From: Phenylobacterium deserti
GTDB taxonomy: Bacteria > Pseudomonadota > Alphaproteobacteria > Caulobacterales > Caulobacteraceae
Assembly: GCA_945883235.1 (NCBI GenBank)
Contig: CAMCXF010000031.1
Span: 1 to 40,950, forward strand
Length of the DNA: 40,950 bases
Direction: 5' to 3'
Numbering within the stretch: the stretch's first letter is position 1; every line of letters starts with the position of its first letter. This document shows positions 17,028 through 24,970 of this stretch, one piece after another. Position numbers and translations under genes: made by a program. The notes beneath the pieces were generated by a model. That model did not search any database, was not told the origin of the DNA, and worked only from the letters and a program-made list of their open reading frames with translations.

Positions 17028-17089
17028 ACTGGCCCCACGAAGCTGGGGACGGATCCTGTGGACGCACTCTTAGCGAAGGTGAACGCGCT

Positions 17090-17198
17090 TGGGGATAGGC
17101 CAGGTGGATATTGCTCAGACGCCCGGCAGCAGGGGACACATGGGAGGAAAGCTGCCGTTAAGGATTGGTTAACCCCCAGGCTTGCTGCGGGCGGATAA
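17090..17198 (-). promoter_or_regulatory. Cluster of weak DnaA-box-like sites
   Basis: Three same-orientation 7/9 matches to TTATCCACA read on the minus strand: 17090-17098, 17103-17111 and 17190-17198. A TTATCCC core also occurs on the plus strand at 17393-17399. None is a perfect consensus box, which is in line with the weak boxes known from Caulobacter origins; individually each could be chance. Confidence 0.4.
17158..17172 (+). promoter_or_regulatory. CtrA binding site 1 (TTAA-N7-TTAA)
   Basis: TTAA at 17158-17161 and TTAA at 17169-17172 with exactly 7 bases between, followed by C, giving the full TTAA-N7-TTAAC consensus. In Caulobacter, phosphorylated CtrA bound at such sites in the origin blocks initiation in swarmer cells. 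Confidence 0.75.
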
Positions 17199-17264
17199 GT
17201 GAACACGCGGGTTGTCGACAGCTGTGGTGAAGCTTTGCCGTTGGTCCGGTTTTCCCGCAAAGCC

Positions 17265-17279
17265 TTAACAAAACCTTAA
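17265..17279 (+). promoter_or_regulatory. CtrA binding site 2 (TTAA-N7-TTAA)
   Basis: TTAA at 17265-17268 and 17276-17279 with a 7-base spacer (CAAAACC), a perfect second match 107 bp from the first, in the most AT-rich part of the gap. It may serve both in origin control and in regulation of the hemE-side promoter. Confidence 0.72.
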
Positions 17280-17520
17280 GCCGGATTGGGTGCCTGCACG
17301 GGTATCCCCGCGATTCACAGGCCGTGTATTTTGTCCCGGGGGGCACTGCACAGGTTGGGGAAGGTTCCTGCACGGTCGCGGGACAGTCTGGTTTATCCCA
17401 TGCGTCGACAGGGCCTACTGTCCCTGTCTCAATTCAAATCAAGACTCTTTAGGGTAGAGGACAAACAGGCTGGACCAGGAGGCCTTGAGCCTTTGGCGCT
17501 GGCGGGCTTTAAGACAGCTT

Positions 17521-18570
17521 ATGAGCGAGACGCCCCGCCTTCTAAGAGCCCTGGCCGGTGAGACCCTGGATCGGCCCCCCATCTGGTTTATGCGCCAGGC
17601 GGGCCGATCATTGCCTGAGTATCGGGAGCTTCGGACCCGGGCGAAGGATTTCATGGCGTTCTGCTTCAACCCAGAGATGGCCGCAGAGGCCACGTTGCAG
17701 CCCATGCGGCGGTTTCCCATGGACGGGGCCATCGTGTTTGCCGATATTCTGTTGTTGCCGCAGGCGCTGGGGCAGGAAGTCTGGTTTGAGGCTGGCGAGG
17801 GGCCGCGGCTGGGCGCACTGCCGCAGATCGAGGCGCTGCGGGACGCGGTTGAGGGTTCGACCGCTAAGCTTTCCAGTATTGGCGAGACGCTGCGTCGGGT
17901 GCGGGCCGAGCTGGAACCGGACCGGGCATTGATTGGCTTTGCCGGGGCACCATGGACGGTGGCCACCTACATGATCGAGGGCCGAGGTTCGCAGCGAGAG
18001 ATGGCGCGGACCTATGCCTATGAAAACCCGGAGAAGCTGGACTCCTTGCTCGATGTGTTGGTGGACTCCACTGCACGCTACCTAGTGATGCAGGCCAAGG
18101 CCGGCGCCCAAGCGCTCAAGTTGTTCGAGAGCTGGGCGGAGAACCTCGCCGAGGACGTGTTCGAAAGGATTGTCATCGGACCCCATATCCGGATTATCGA
18201 GCAGGTGCGGGCAGCTGGCGTCAATGTGCCATTCATCGGTTTTCCGCGGGGCTGCGGAGCTTTGGTGGAGAACTATGCCGCCAGGGTTCCGGTCCAGGGC
18301 GTTGCGCTGGATACCCAGGCTAGCTTTGCGATGGGCAAACGGATCCAGTCCGGTGGCAAGACCATCCAGGGGGCGTTGGATAATCTGCTGCTGCGGACCG
18401 GTGGCCCGGCACTGGACCGAAGGGTTGATGCGCTGATCGAGGCCTGGAACGGGGGGCCCTATATCTTCAACCTGGGGCACGGTGTGATGCCGGATACGCC
18501 GATTGAGCACATTGTCCGGGTAGTCGAGCGTGTGACCGGAAAGCCGGCGAAGGCGTTTGGCGCAGCATGA
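17521..18570 (+). CDS. hemE: Uroporphyrinogen decarboxylase
   Basis: A 349-residue cytoplasmic enzyme that removes four carboxyl groups from uroporphyrinogen III to give coproporphyrinogen III in haem synthesis. Signature 1 is PPIWFMRQAGRSLPEYR near residue 15-31; FADILLLPQALG carries the catalytic Asp; signature 2 is GFAGAPWTVATYMIEG. Length matches the family. The start at ATG 17521 fits the conserved N terminus; a longer GTG frame from 17485 has no homology. It is the first gene right of the origin and overlaps hemH by 4 nt (ATGA). In Caulobacter the hemE promoter lies inside the origin and its transcription is linked to replication; the two CtrA sites upstream fit that arrangement. Confidence 0.96.
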   Translation: MSETPRLLRALAGETLDRPPIWFMRQAGRSLPEYRELRTRAKDFMAFCFNPEMAAEATLQPMRRFPMDGAIVFADILLLPQALGQEVWFEAGEGPRLGALPQIEALRDAVEGSTAKLSSIGETLRRVRAELEPDRALIGFAGAPWTVATYMIEGRGSQREMARTYAYENPEKLDSLLDVLVDSTARYLVMQAKAGAQALKLFESWAENLAEDVFERIVIGPHIRIIEQVRAAGVNVPFIGFPRGCGALVENYAARVPVQGVALDTQASFAMGKRIQSGGKTIQGALDNLLLRTGGPALDRRVDALIEAWNGGPYIFNLGHGVMPDTPIEHIVRVVERVTGKPAKAFGAA

Positions 18571-19592
18571 GCCGGGTTGCTGTCGTTCTATTCAACCTTG
18601 GTGGGCCGGATAGCCTGGACGCTGTGCGCCCGTTCTTGTTCAACCTGTTCCGGGATCCGGCGATCATTACCTTGCCGGCGATTGCGCGGTATCCGCTGGC
18701 GGCGTTGATCGCGACCACCCGCAACAAAATGGCCCAGGCCAACTATGCGATCATGGGGGGGCGGTCACCGCAGTTGCCGGAGACAGAGGCCCAGTCCAGT
18801 GCCTTGGAGGCGGAGCTGGTGGCGCGTGGCGTTGAGGCGAAGACGTTCATTGCGATGAGCTACTGGAAGCCGTTTGTCCGGGACACGGCGGCGGACGTCG
18901 CCGCGTGGGCACCTGATCAGATCGTGCTGTTGCCGCTCTATCCGCAGTTCTCGACAACCACGACGGCGTCGTCGTTCAAGGCGTGGGCGAAGGCCTACAA
19001 AGGCACCGGAGAAGCCCGCGCGATCGGCTGTTACCCGGCCGCGCCGGGTGTGGTGGAAGCCTATGCCGCCGAGATTCGCAAAGCCTGGGTCGCGGCGGGT
19101 CAACCGGCGAAGGTGCGTCTGTTGTTCTCGGCCCACGGCCTGCCGCAACAGGTGATCGACGGCGGTGATCCCTATGAGGCGCAGATCCGGGCGACGGCGG
19201 CGGCTATTGCGGAGAGGCTGCCCGAGCTTGCCGACAGCCAGGTCTGTTTCCAGAGCCGGGTGGGGCGTCTGAAGTGGATCGGGCCTTCGACCGATGACGC
19301 TATCCGGGAGGCGGCCAGGGACGGGGTGGGCGTGCTGATCTCTCCCATTGCCTTTGTGTCGGAGCATATCGAGACTCTTGTCGAGCTCGATCATGAATAC
19401 GCCGAGCTGGCCGCTGGACTCGGCGTCAGCCCCTATCTGCGGGCGCGCACGCCGGGCGTCACAGGGAGTTTCATCTCTGAATTGGCGAGCGCGGTTGAGT
19501 GCGCGCTCCAGCGCAGCGGTACGGCCCCGCACGGCGACTGGCGGTGTCCGGCGGCCTATGGCAAGTGCGCCTGCAGGGAGGCCTTTGCGTGA
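18567..19592 (+). CDS. hemH: Ferrochelatase with C-terminal cysteine cluster
   Basis: A 341-residue enzyme that inserts Fe2+ into protoporphyrin IX, the last step of haem synthesis. VVLFNLGGPDS opens the chain, LPLYPQFSTTTTAS is the ferrochelatase porphyrin-site motif, FSAHGLPQ carries the active-site His, and SPIAFVSEHIETL holds the conserved His/Glu pair. The C-terminal tail has Cys312, Cys327, Cys334 and Cys336 (DWRCPAAYGKCAC). A [2Fe-2S] cluster is established in Caulobacter ferrochelatase, and these four Cys are the likely ligands. It overlaps hemE upstream (ATGA) and hemJ downstream (GTGA at 19589-19592), so the three haem genes are translated together. Confidence 0.96.
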   Translation: MSRVAVVLFNLGGPDSLDAVRPFLFNLFRDPAIITLPAIARYPLAALIATTRNKMAQANYAIMGGRSPQLPETEAQSSALEAELVARGVEAKTFIAMSYWKPFVRDTAADVAAWAPDQIVLLPLYPQFSTTTTASSFKAWAKAYKGTGEARAIGCYPAAPGVVEAYAAEIRKAWVAAGQPAKVRLLFSAHGLPQQVIDGGDPYEAQIRATAAAIAERLPELADSQVCFQSRVGRLKWIGPSTDDAIREAARDGVGVLISPIAFVSEHIETLVELDHEYAELAAGLGVSPYLRARTPGVTGSFISELASAVECALQRSGTAPHGDWRCPAAYGKCACREAFA

Positions 19593-20050
19593 ACACCTTT
19601 GATCTGCTGAGAGGCCTGCACATCATCGCGGTGATCGCGTGGATGGCGGGGATGATGTACCTGCCCAGGCTGTTTGCCTATCACACCGAGACGGCGCCGG
19701 TCGGCAGTGAGTTCGATGCCCACTTCAAGGTCTGGGAAGCCAAGCTGCTCAGGATCATCGTCAATCCGTCGATGGTGCTGACCTGGATCTTCGGCGTCAG
19801 CTTGATTCTGTGGCACGTCTATGCGGCAAAGGAGGGCTGGGCGTTTCTGGCGCAGCCGTGGATGATCGTGAAGCTGGGTGGGGTGATCTTCCTCAGCGCC
19901 TGGCACGGGTTTCTGGCCGGGTCGCGCAAGCGGATCGCGGCGGGCGAGCGGCCTCGGACAGCGAAGTTCTGGCGGGCGACCAATGAGCTGCCGTTCATCG
20001 CGACGGTGGTGATGGTGCTGGCCGTTACGCTGCAGTTCGGCCAGCGGTGA
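19589..20050 (+). CDS. hemJ: Protoporphyrinogen IX oxidase HemJ
   Basis: A 153-residue inner-membrane protein with about four hydrophobic segments, the HemJ form of protoporphyrinogen oxidase used by most alphaproteobacteria in place of HemG/HemY. The conserved first helix LLRGLHIIAVIAWMAGMMYLPRLF contains the invariant His, and WHGFLAG and RATNELPFI are further family segments. The start is GTG 19589, because it overlaps the hemH stop (GTGA) and the family begins with this helix. Electrons probably go to the respiratory chain or quinone; haem b is reported bound to the family's His. Confidence 0.92.
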   Translation: MNTFDLLRGLHIIAVIAWMAGMMYLPRLFAYHTETAPVGSEFDAHFKVWEAKLLRIIVNPSMVLTWIFGVSLILWHVYAAKEGWAFLAQPWMIVKLGGVIFLSAWHGFLAGSRKRIAAGERPRTAKFWRATNELPFIATVVMVLAVTLQFGQR

Positions 20051-20083
20051 TAACGGGCTTTGGCTTGACCCGGGGCGGGCGAT

Positions 20084-20101
20084 GTGGTTCCGCTGAACCA
20101 C
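20084..20101 (+). other. Hairpin in the hemJ-rho gap (possible rho leader structure)
   Basis: A perfect 7-bp inverted repeat GTGGTTC / GAACCAC with a CGCT loop, 33 bp after hemJ and 163 bp before rho. It lacks a U-tract, so it is a poor intrinsic terminator. A second hairpin GCGCT-TTAT-AGCGC lies at 20184-20197. The 213-bp gap holds no gene and could be a rho leader; rho is autoregulated in many bacteria. Confidence 0.4.
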
Positions 20102-20263
20102 GCGTCGGTCCCCGGCGCGCCCCGCCTCTTACCGACCCCGCGTATCGCGATCCGGTCGGCCCCCAACGAACGTAGATTTATACGCGCTTTATAGCGCCGC
20201 AGTTTGTCACAAGTACGCATATAGACGAAAGTCTAGTTGCGCTCGAAAATCTGAGTGAAAACA

Positions 20264-21646
20264 ATGTCTGAAGATAATACCGAGTTTGCTATCGACGCCG
20301 AAACGCCCGAGCCCGTGATAGCCGTTGACGTCGAGAACGACGAGCCGACAGAAGCCTCCAAGGCGATCGCGGCGCTGGGGCTGACGCGGATGAGCCTGCA
20401 GGAGCTGAAGGACAAGCCGCCGGTCGATCTGCTGGCCTTCGCCGAGCAACTGGAGATCGAGAACGCCAATTCCATGCGCAAGCAGGACATGATGTTCGCG
20501 ATCCTGAAAGTGCTGGCCGAGGAAGGCGTGGAGATTTCCGGCTCCGGAACCCTGGAGGTTGTTCAGGACGGTTTCGGGTTCCTGCGGTCACCAGAGGCCA
20601 ACTACTTGCCAGGTCCTGACGACATCTATGTCAGCCCGTCGCAGATCCGGAAGTTCGGCCTGCGCACCGGCGACACGGTGGACGGCGCAATCCGGGCACC
20701 GCGCGAGGGCGAGCGGTACTTTGCGCTGGTCAAGGTGGATCTGACCAACTTCGAAGAACCCGAACATGTCCGGCACAAGGTGCTGTTTGACAACCTGACC
20801 CCGCTCTATCCGGATCAGCGGTTCAAGATGGAGATCGATGATCCGACGCTGAAGGATCGTTCCGGTCGGGTGATCGATATCGTGGCACCGTTGGGCAAGG
20901 GCCAACGCTGTCTGATCACAGCACCGCCGCGCGTCGGCAAGACGGTGATGCTGCAGAATATCGCTAAGTCGATCGAGCTGAACCATCCTGAGTGCTATCT
21001 GATCGTGCTGCTGATCGACGAGCGGCCCGAAGAAGTCACGGACATGCAGCGCACCGTCAAGGGCGAGGTGATCTCGTCCACGTTTGACGAGCCCGCCACG
21101 CGGCACGTGCAGGTGGCCGAGATGGTCATCGAGAAGGCCAAGCGCCTGGTCGAGCACAAGCGCGATGTGGTGATCCTGCTGGACAGCGTCACCCGTCTGG
21201 GCCGCGCCTACAACACCGTGGTGCCTTCGTCCGGCAAGGTGCTGACCGGGGGCGTGGACGCCAACGCCCTGCAGCGTCCCAAGCGCTTCTTCGGGGCCGC
21301 GCGGAACATCGAGGAAGGCGGCTCGCTGACCATCATCGCCACGGCGCTGATCGATACCGGCAGCCGGATGGACGAGGTGATCTTCGAGGAGTTCAAGGGC
21401 ACGGGTAACTCGGAAATCGTGCTGGACCGCAAGGTCGCCGACAAGCGGATCTATCCGGCCATCGACGTCCTGAAATCCGGCACCCGCAAGGACGAGCTGA
21501 TCACGCCGAAGGACCAGCTGCAGAAGACCTACATCCTGCGCCGCATCCTGTCGCCGATGGGCGCGCAGGATGCCATCGAGTTCCTGCTGGACAAGCTGCG
21601 GTCGTCGAAGAACAACGACGAGTTCTTCCAGTCGATGAATACGTGA
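20264..21646 (+). CDS. rho: Transcription termination factor Rho
   Basis: A 460-residue hexameric RNA-dependent helicase. After an acidic N-terminal tail comes the Rho N domain ([20 protein letters not shown]), the cold-shock RNA-binding fold ([18 protein letters not shown] with the RNP motif GFGFLR), Walker A APPRVGKT, Walker [17 protein letters not shown], and the Q/R-loop and C-terminal regions intact to FFQSMNT. The ATG at 20264 is preferred; a GTG three codons upstream (20255) is possible. Compared with E. coli Rho (419) the extra length is the N-terminal tail, common in alphaproteobacteria. It follows the haem genes with a 213-bp gap, so it probably has its own promoter. Confidence 0.97.
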   Translation: MSEDNTEFAIDAETPEPVIAVDVENDEPTEASKAIAALGLTRMSLQELKDKPPVDLLAFAEQLEIENANSMRKQDMMFAILKVLAEEGVEISGSGTLEVVQDGFGFLRSPEANYLPGPDDIYVSPSQIRKFGLRTGDTVDGAIRAPREGERYFALVKVDLTNFEEPEHVRHKVLFDNLTPLYPDQRFKMEIDDPTLKDRSGRVIDIVAPLGKGQRCLITAPPRVGKTVMLQNIAKSIELNHPECYLIVLLIDERPEEVTDMQRTVKGEVISSTFDEPATRHVQVAEMVIEKAKRLVEHKRDVVILLDSVTRLGRAYNTVVPSSGKVLTGGVDANALQRPKRFFGAARNIEEGGSLTIIATALIDTGSRMDEVIFEEFKGTGNSEIVLDRKVADKRIYPAIDVLKSGTRKDELITPKDQLQKTYILRRILSPMGAQDAIEFLLDKLRSSKNNDEFFQSMNT

Positions 21647-21793
21647 TCGGGCGCCGCTGGAAAATCCAAGGATTTCAGTGGGTTAAAGATGGGCTGCGCG
21701 CACGCCTGGCAAAATCGCCTCTGTGGCGAAATTAGGCGGGTCGGGCGGGGCGCTGTGCAGCTCCCTGCGCCGTAGGGGACACACCGACGGCAG

Positions 21794-21846
21794 CCCCCTC
21801 CACCACTGCGTGGTCCCCCTCCCCCGAAATCGGGGGAGGAGCGAGT
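21794..21846. repeat. GC-rich palindromic repeat, copy A
   Basis: Opens with CCCCCTCCACC, then GCGTGGTCCCCCTCCCCC, a short loop, and GGGGGAGGAG. The first part and the last part each fold back, a REP/BIME-like layout. Three relatives occur at 24871-24924, 26862-26907 (inverted) and 26934-26985. It lies between the convergent genes rho and the quinone reductase. Confidence 0.75.
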
Positions 21847-21857
21847 GTCGGCTACGC

Positions 21858-21883
21858 TCCTCACCCGTGGCAACGGGGGAGGA
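21858..21883 (+). terminator. Probable bidirectional terminator between rho and quinone reductase
   Basis: An 11-position stem with one mismatch: TCCTCACCCGT pairs with ACGGGGGAGGA around a GGCA loop, followed on the plus strand by TCTTTAA. It ends 3 bp before the stop codon of the convergent quinone reductase gene. The poor U-tract keeps confidence moderate; the stem shares its GGGGGAGGA arm with the adjacent repeat family and may derive from it. Confidence 0.5.
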
Positions 21884-21886
21884 TCT

Positions 21887-22855
21887 TTAAGGCAGCAACA
21901 AACTCGCGCCTACCGTCGCGCGGCTTTCAAGGGCTTCGTGAGCATTGCGGGCGTCATCGAGGCTGAAGGTCTGGCCGATTTCGATGTTGATTTTGCCCGA
22001 GGCCACCATGCCGAAGACGAGGGCGGCGCTTTCGTCGAGTTCCTCCGTCGTGACTACATAGTCGCCGAGCGTCGGGCGGGTCAGGTATAGGGAGCCGCCG
22101 GCGGCGAGGCGGCCCGGGGCGAAGGGGGGTGCTGCGCCGGATGCGTTGCCGAAGCTGACGAAAAGGCCGCGCCGCGCCAGGCTGGCCAGGGTGCCCTCGA
22201 AAGTGTCCTTGCCCACGGAGTCAAAGGCCACCGGCACGCCGACGCCGCCGGTGATGCGGCGAACCTCCGCGGCGACGTCCTGCTCGCGGTAGAGGATGAC
22301 GTGATCAGCACCCAGGGCGTGGGCCTTTTCCGCCTTGGCCTCGGAGCCGACGGTGGCGATGACGGTGGCCCCGATGGCCTTCAGCCACTGGGTCATGATC
22401 TGGCCGACACCGCCCACGGCGGCGTGCACCAGGACGGTTTCGCCGGACTTGACCGGATAGGTCCGGCGAACGAGCGCTTCGGTGGTCATGCCTTTCAGAA
22501 GGATAGCGGCGGCCACTTTGGTGGAGATACTCTCGGGGATGGCGACCGCGCGGTCGGCCCTAACCAGGCTGGCTTCTGCGTAGGCGCCGCCGGCATTGGT
22601 GGTCGCAACCCGGTCGCCGACGTTGAAGCGGGTCACGCCCTCGCCCACCGCCTCGACGAGCCCGGCCACTTCGCCACCAGGTATCGCCGGCAGTTTGACC
22701 GGATAGAGGCCTGTGCGTTGGTACGTCTCGATGAAGTTGATCCCGATCGCCTCGTGGCGGATCAGGATCTGGCCGGGGCCTGGCGTCGGGGTATCGATCT
22801 CGACGAGCTCGAGGACTTCGGGGCCGCCGGTGCGGACAAAACGGATGGCGCGCAT
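21887..22855 (-). CDS. NADPH:quinone reductase / zinc-free medium-chain dehydrogenase
   Basis: A 322-residue member of the quinone-oxidoreductase branch of the medium-chain dehydrogenase superfamily. GINFIETYQRTGLYPVKLP is typical of Qor; GGEVAGLVEAVGEGV follows; the Rossmann fold has VLVHAAVGGVGQIMTQWLKA. The catalytic and structural zinc Cys sets of alcohol dehydrogenases are absent, as expected for Qor. It reduces quinones or alpha,beta-unsaturated carbonyls with NADPH in the cytoplasm; substrate uncertain. ATG 22855 is chosen because conserved MRAIRFVRTGGPEVLE begins there; an in-frame ATG at 22888 adds 11 basic residues. It is the only minus-strand gene in the right origin arm up to parB. 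Confidence 0.9.
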   Translation of the reverse strand: MRAIRFVRTGGPEVLELVEIDTPTPGPGQILIRHEAIGINFIETYQRTGLYPVKLPAIPGGEVAGLVEAVGEGVTRFNVGDRVATTNAGGAYAEASLVRADRAVAIPESISTKVAAAILLKGMTTEALVRRTYPVKSGETVLVHAAVGGVGQIMTQWLKAIGATVIATVGSEAKAEKAHALGADHVILYREQDVAAEVRRITGGVGVPVAFDSVGKDTFEGTLASLARRGLFVSFGNASGAAPPFAPGRLAAGGSLYLTRPTLGDYVVTTEELDESAALVFGMVASGKINIEIGQTFSLDDARNAHEALESRATVGASLLLP

Positions 22856-22975
22856 GGAACGAGCTTTCTTCAGGTGATGTTTCGGCACGATCTTGGCCTG
22901 CGCAGCGCGCGGCGACTAGCGTAGAAGCGCAAGGCGCGTGCATATGGGGCGCCGCAACAGGGAGGCCCGGAAGTC

Positions 22976-23203
22976 ATGAAGATGACCATTGAGGTGGACT
23001 GTACCCCAGAGGAGGCGCGTCGTTTCATGGGGTTGCCGGATGTCAGCGCGCTCAACGACCATCTGGTCAGCGAGATGAGCAAGCGGGTGGACGCCAATAT
23101 CAACCTGCTGAACCCCGAGGACTTCATGAAGAACTGGATGAGCTTCGGGACCGGAGCCCAGGAACAGTTCCGCAGGTTCATGGAAGCTGCCACCAAAAAA
23201 TGA
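22976..23203 (+). CDS. Small conserved protein of unknown function (DUF6489-like)
   Basis: 75 residues. Function unknown. The opening [21 protein letters not shown], followed by helices with [11 protein letters not shown], resembles a short alphaproteobacterial family that I associate with DUF6489, with moderate certainty. It has no membrane segment or signal peptide and looks helical. GGAAG lies just before the ATG at 22976. It overlaps the mnmE start by 4 nt (ATGA at 23200-23203), so it is translated together with mnmE; a link to tRNA modification or simply to expression control of mnmE is possible but not shown. Confidence 0.75.
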   Translation: MKMTIEVDCTPEEARRFMGLPDVSALNDHLVSEMSKRVDANINLLNPEDFMKNWMSFGTGAQEQFRRFMEAATKK

Positions 23204-24498
23204 GCGACACCATCTACGCGCCGGCCACAGCTGCGGGCCGGGCCGCTGTGGCCGTGGTGAGGATCTCGGGCTCCGGGACAAGGGCCGTGCTGCGCACCGT
23301 GGCGGGCGGCGTGCCCACGGCGCGGCTTGCCAGCTTGAAGACCTTACACGCGACGGGCGGCGACGCAATTGATCGCGCGCTGGTGCTCTTCTTCCAGGGG
23401 CCGGACAGCTACACCGGCGAGGATGTCGCGGAGTTTCACGTGCACGGTGGGGCGGCAGTGGTCGGAGCGTTGCTGGAGGAACTGAACACACTGGGTCTGC
23501 GGCTTGCCCAGCCCGGAGAATTTACCCGGCGGGCTTTCGAGAACGGCAAACTGGACCTGGCGCAGGCTGAAGGCGTCGCTGATCTGATCGACGCGGAAAA
23601 CGGGGCCCAACTTCAACAGGCGCTGGAGCAGCTGGGTGGCCGGCTCTCGGACGTGCAGGCCCGATGGACTGACGCCTTGACGCAAGCGCTGGCCCTGTAC
23701 GAGGCGGCGGTCGATTTCCCCGACGAGGACGTACCCGCAGACGTGGCGGCGCGCGCGCGACCTGTTCTGGAAGGCCTGATCGGCGAGTTGGACGCTGCGG
23801 TTCTCGACGCGAAACGCGGTGAGCGGGTGCGGGAAGGCTTCCGCATCGCCTTGATCGGCGCACCAAATGCCGGAAAGAGCACCCTGCTCAACACGCTGGT
23901 CGGTCGCGACGCCGCCATCGTCACCGCCACCCCGGGAACGACACGGGACATCATTGAGGTGCCGCTGGTACTGGGCGGCTATAAGGTGATTTTTGCCGAT
24001 ACAGCGGGCTTGAGGGATACCCACGACGAGATTGAGGCCGAGGGGGTGCGCCGTGCGCAGGCCTGGGCGGACGGCGCGGACCTGCGGGTATGGCTGGCAG
24101 ACGGGATGGACGCAGACGGCAACTTCGACGGTGCCCGCGACGGCGACATCCTGCTGGTCACCAAGCGCGATCTGGGCGAGGGGGTCGTCGGGTTGCGGGG
24201 AGAGCCCTTCACGGTACGCAGTCCCAACGACGTGGCCTGGCTGGAGCGGACACTGACCGGGGCGGTGGTCGGGGCTTTGTCGGGCGCGGAATCTCCGGTG
24301 GCGACGCGACTGCGGCACCAGGGATTGCTGTCAGACGCGGCGACACGGCTTCGCCAGGCGCTGAAACAGGACGAACACCTTGAACTGGCCAGCGAAGATG
24401 TGCGACTGGCCGCGCGCGCGCTGGATCGCATCACCGGGCGCATTGACCCGGAGCAGGTGCTGGGCCGGATTTTTTCCACCTTCTGCATCGGCAAATAG
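23200..24498 (+). CDS. mnmE: tRNA uridine-5-carboxymethylaminomethyl modification GTPase MnmE
   Basis: A 432-residue GTPase that with MnmG adds the cmnm5 group to the wobble uridine of several tRNAs. The N-terminal formyl-THF-binding domain starts with [22 protein letters not shown], and [20 protein letters not shown] is diagnostic. The G domain has [26 protein letters not shown] and TKRD, and the chain ends in FCIGK with the invariant catalytic-region Cys. Length is a little below E. coli (454). The start overlaps the small gene upstream. parS begins 2 bp after its stop and mnmG lies further on, as usual near alphaproteobacterial origins. Confidence 0.96.
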   Translation: MSDTIYAPATAAGRAAVAVVRISGSGTRAVLRTVAGGVPTARLASLKTLHATGGDAIDRALVLFFQGPDSYTGEDVAEFHVHGGAAVVGALLEELNTLGLRLAQPGEFTRRAFENGKLDLAQAEGVADLIDAENGAQLQQALEQLGGRLSDVQARWTDALTQALALYEAAVDFPDEDVPADVAARARPVLEGLIGELDAAVLDAKRGERVREGFRIALIGAPNAGKSTLLNTLVGRDAAIVTATPGTTRDIIEVPLVLGGYKVIFADTAGLRDTHDEIEAEGVRRAQAWADGADLRVWLADGMDADGNFDGARDGDILLVTKRDLGEGVVGLRGEPFTVRSPNDVAWLERTLTGAVVGALSGAESPVATRLRHQGLLSDAATRLRQALKQDEHLELASEDVRLAARALDRITGRIDPEQVLGRIFSTFCIGK

Positions 24499-24499
24499 G

Positions 24500-24515
24500 T
24501 GTTTCACGTGAAACA
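24500..24515. promoter_or_regulatory. parS centromere site
   Basis: TGTTTCACGTGAAACA, a perfect palindromic 16-bp match to the consensus bacterial parS, in the 29-bp gap after mnmE. ParB, encoded 4 kb downstream here, binds such sites, loads as a CTP-dependent clamp and spreads to form the partition complex. It is 7.0 kb from the end of the putative origin, a typical distance. Confidence 0.95.
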
Positions 24516-24527
24516 GGCGTCTTCGAC

Positions 24528-24848
24528 ATGATCACCGACCTACTCGGTATCCTCGTTCTATTGTTGCCACCGCACTTCGTGCTGGGCTTTGTGCTGGGGC
24601 GGACGGCCTCCATTCGCGCTTTCATCCTTGAGGCGGGCGCGATCATGGGCATCGGCTTGCTGGTGCTGGTGGGCTGGATCCCGGGGTTCACAGCGGGGCA
24701 TACCGCCGAGGGTCTGATGGGACTCTATGGCGTGGTGGGTGCAGCTTTGCCGCTGGTGGGTCTGGCCTATGCTGCCGGGGTGGTCCTGCGGTGGCCGCTG
24801 CGGTTCCCGAAGGAGGGGTATCTTTGGCGAGTGACGCGTAAGCGCTGA
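24528..24848 (+). CDS. Small membrane protein of unknown function
   Basis: 106 residues with three hydrophobic segments: about 5-23 ([19 protein letters not shown]), 32-52 and 66-88, followed by a basic C terminus ([15 protein letters not shown]), predicting an inner-membrane protein with the tail inside. No family recognised. It lies between mnmE and mnmG on the same strand, 12 bp after parS, so it probably shares their transcript. Confidence 0.6.
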   Translation: MITDLLGILVLLLPPHFVLGFVLGRTASIRAFILEAGAIMGIGLLVLVGWIPGFTAGHTAEGLMGLYGVVGAALPLVGLAYAAGVVLRWPLRFPKEGYLWRVTRKR

Positions 24849-24852
24849 GACC

Positions 24853-24868
24853 CTGGCGCTTTCGCCAG
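24853..24868 (+). terminator. Hairpin after the membrane protein gene (weak terminator candidate)
   Basis: CTGGCG-CTTT-CGCCAG, a perfect 6-bp stem with a 4-base loop 5 bp after the stop codon. No U-tract follows; instead a palindromic repeat copy begins at 24871. It could be a processing or attenuation structure rather than a terminator. Confidence 0.35.
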
Positions 24869-24870
24869 CG

Positions 24871-24924
24871 CCCCCTCCACCCCGCTTCGCGCAGTCCCCC
24901 TCCCCCGCAAGCGGGGCAGGAGCG
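24871..24924. repeat. GC-rich palindromic repeat, copy B
   Basis: CCCCCTCCACC, an imperfect loop, then AGTCCCCCTCCCCCGCAAGC, GGGGCAGGAG: same order of blocks as copy A, with an expanded central part (CCGCTTCGCGC). It fills most of the gap before mnmG. Confidence 0.75.
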
Positions 24925-24970
24925 GACGGCGGGTGACCCGGGGCCGCTGATCGCCTATACCGGCCGCCGC

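Larger units (their letters stand above)
17028..17520. other. Putative chromosomal replication origin (Cori-type, ppsR-hemE gap)
   Basis: This 493-bp gap lies between divergent ppsR and hemE, the same position as the Caulobacter crescentus origin. It holds two perfect CtrA sites (17158-17172, 17265-17279), several 7/9 DnaA-like boxes, two CcrM-type GANTC sites (GATTC near 17312, GACTC near 17443), a direct repeat CCTGCACGG (17293-17301 and 17367-17375) and a 7-bp inverted repeat GGGACAG/CTGTCCC (17380-17386, 17418-17424). Transcription polarity of genes changes here. The hemE promoter must also lie in the right part. Function is inferred from synteny and motifs. Confidence 0.8.
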
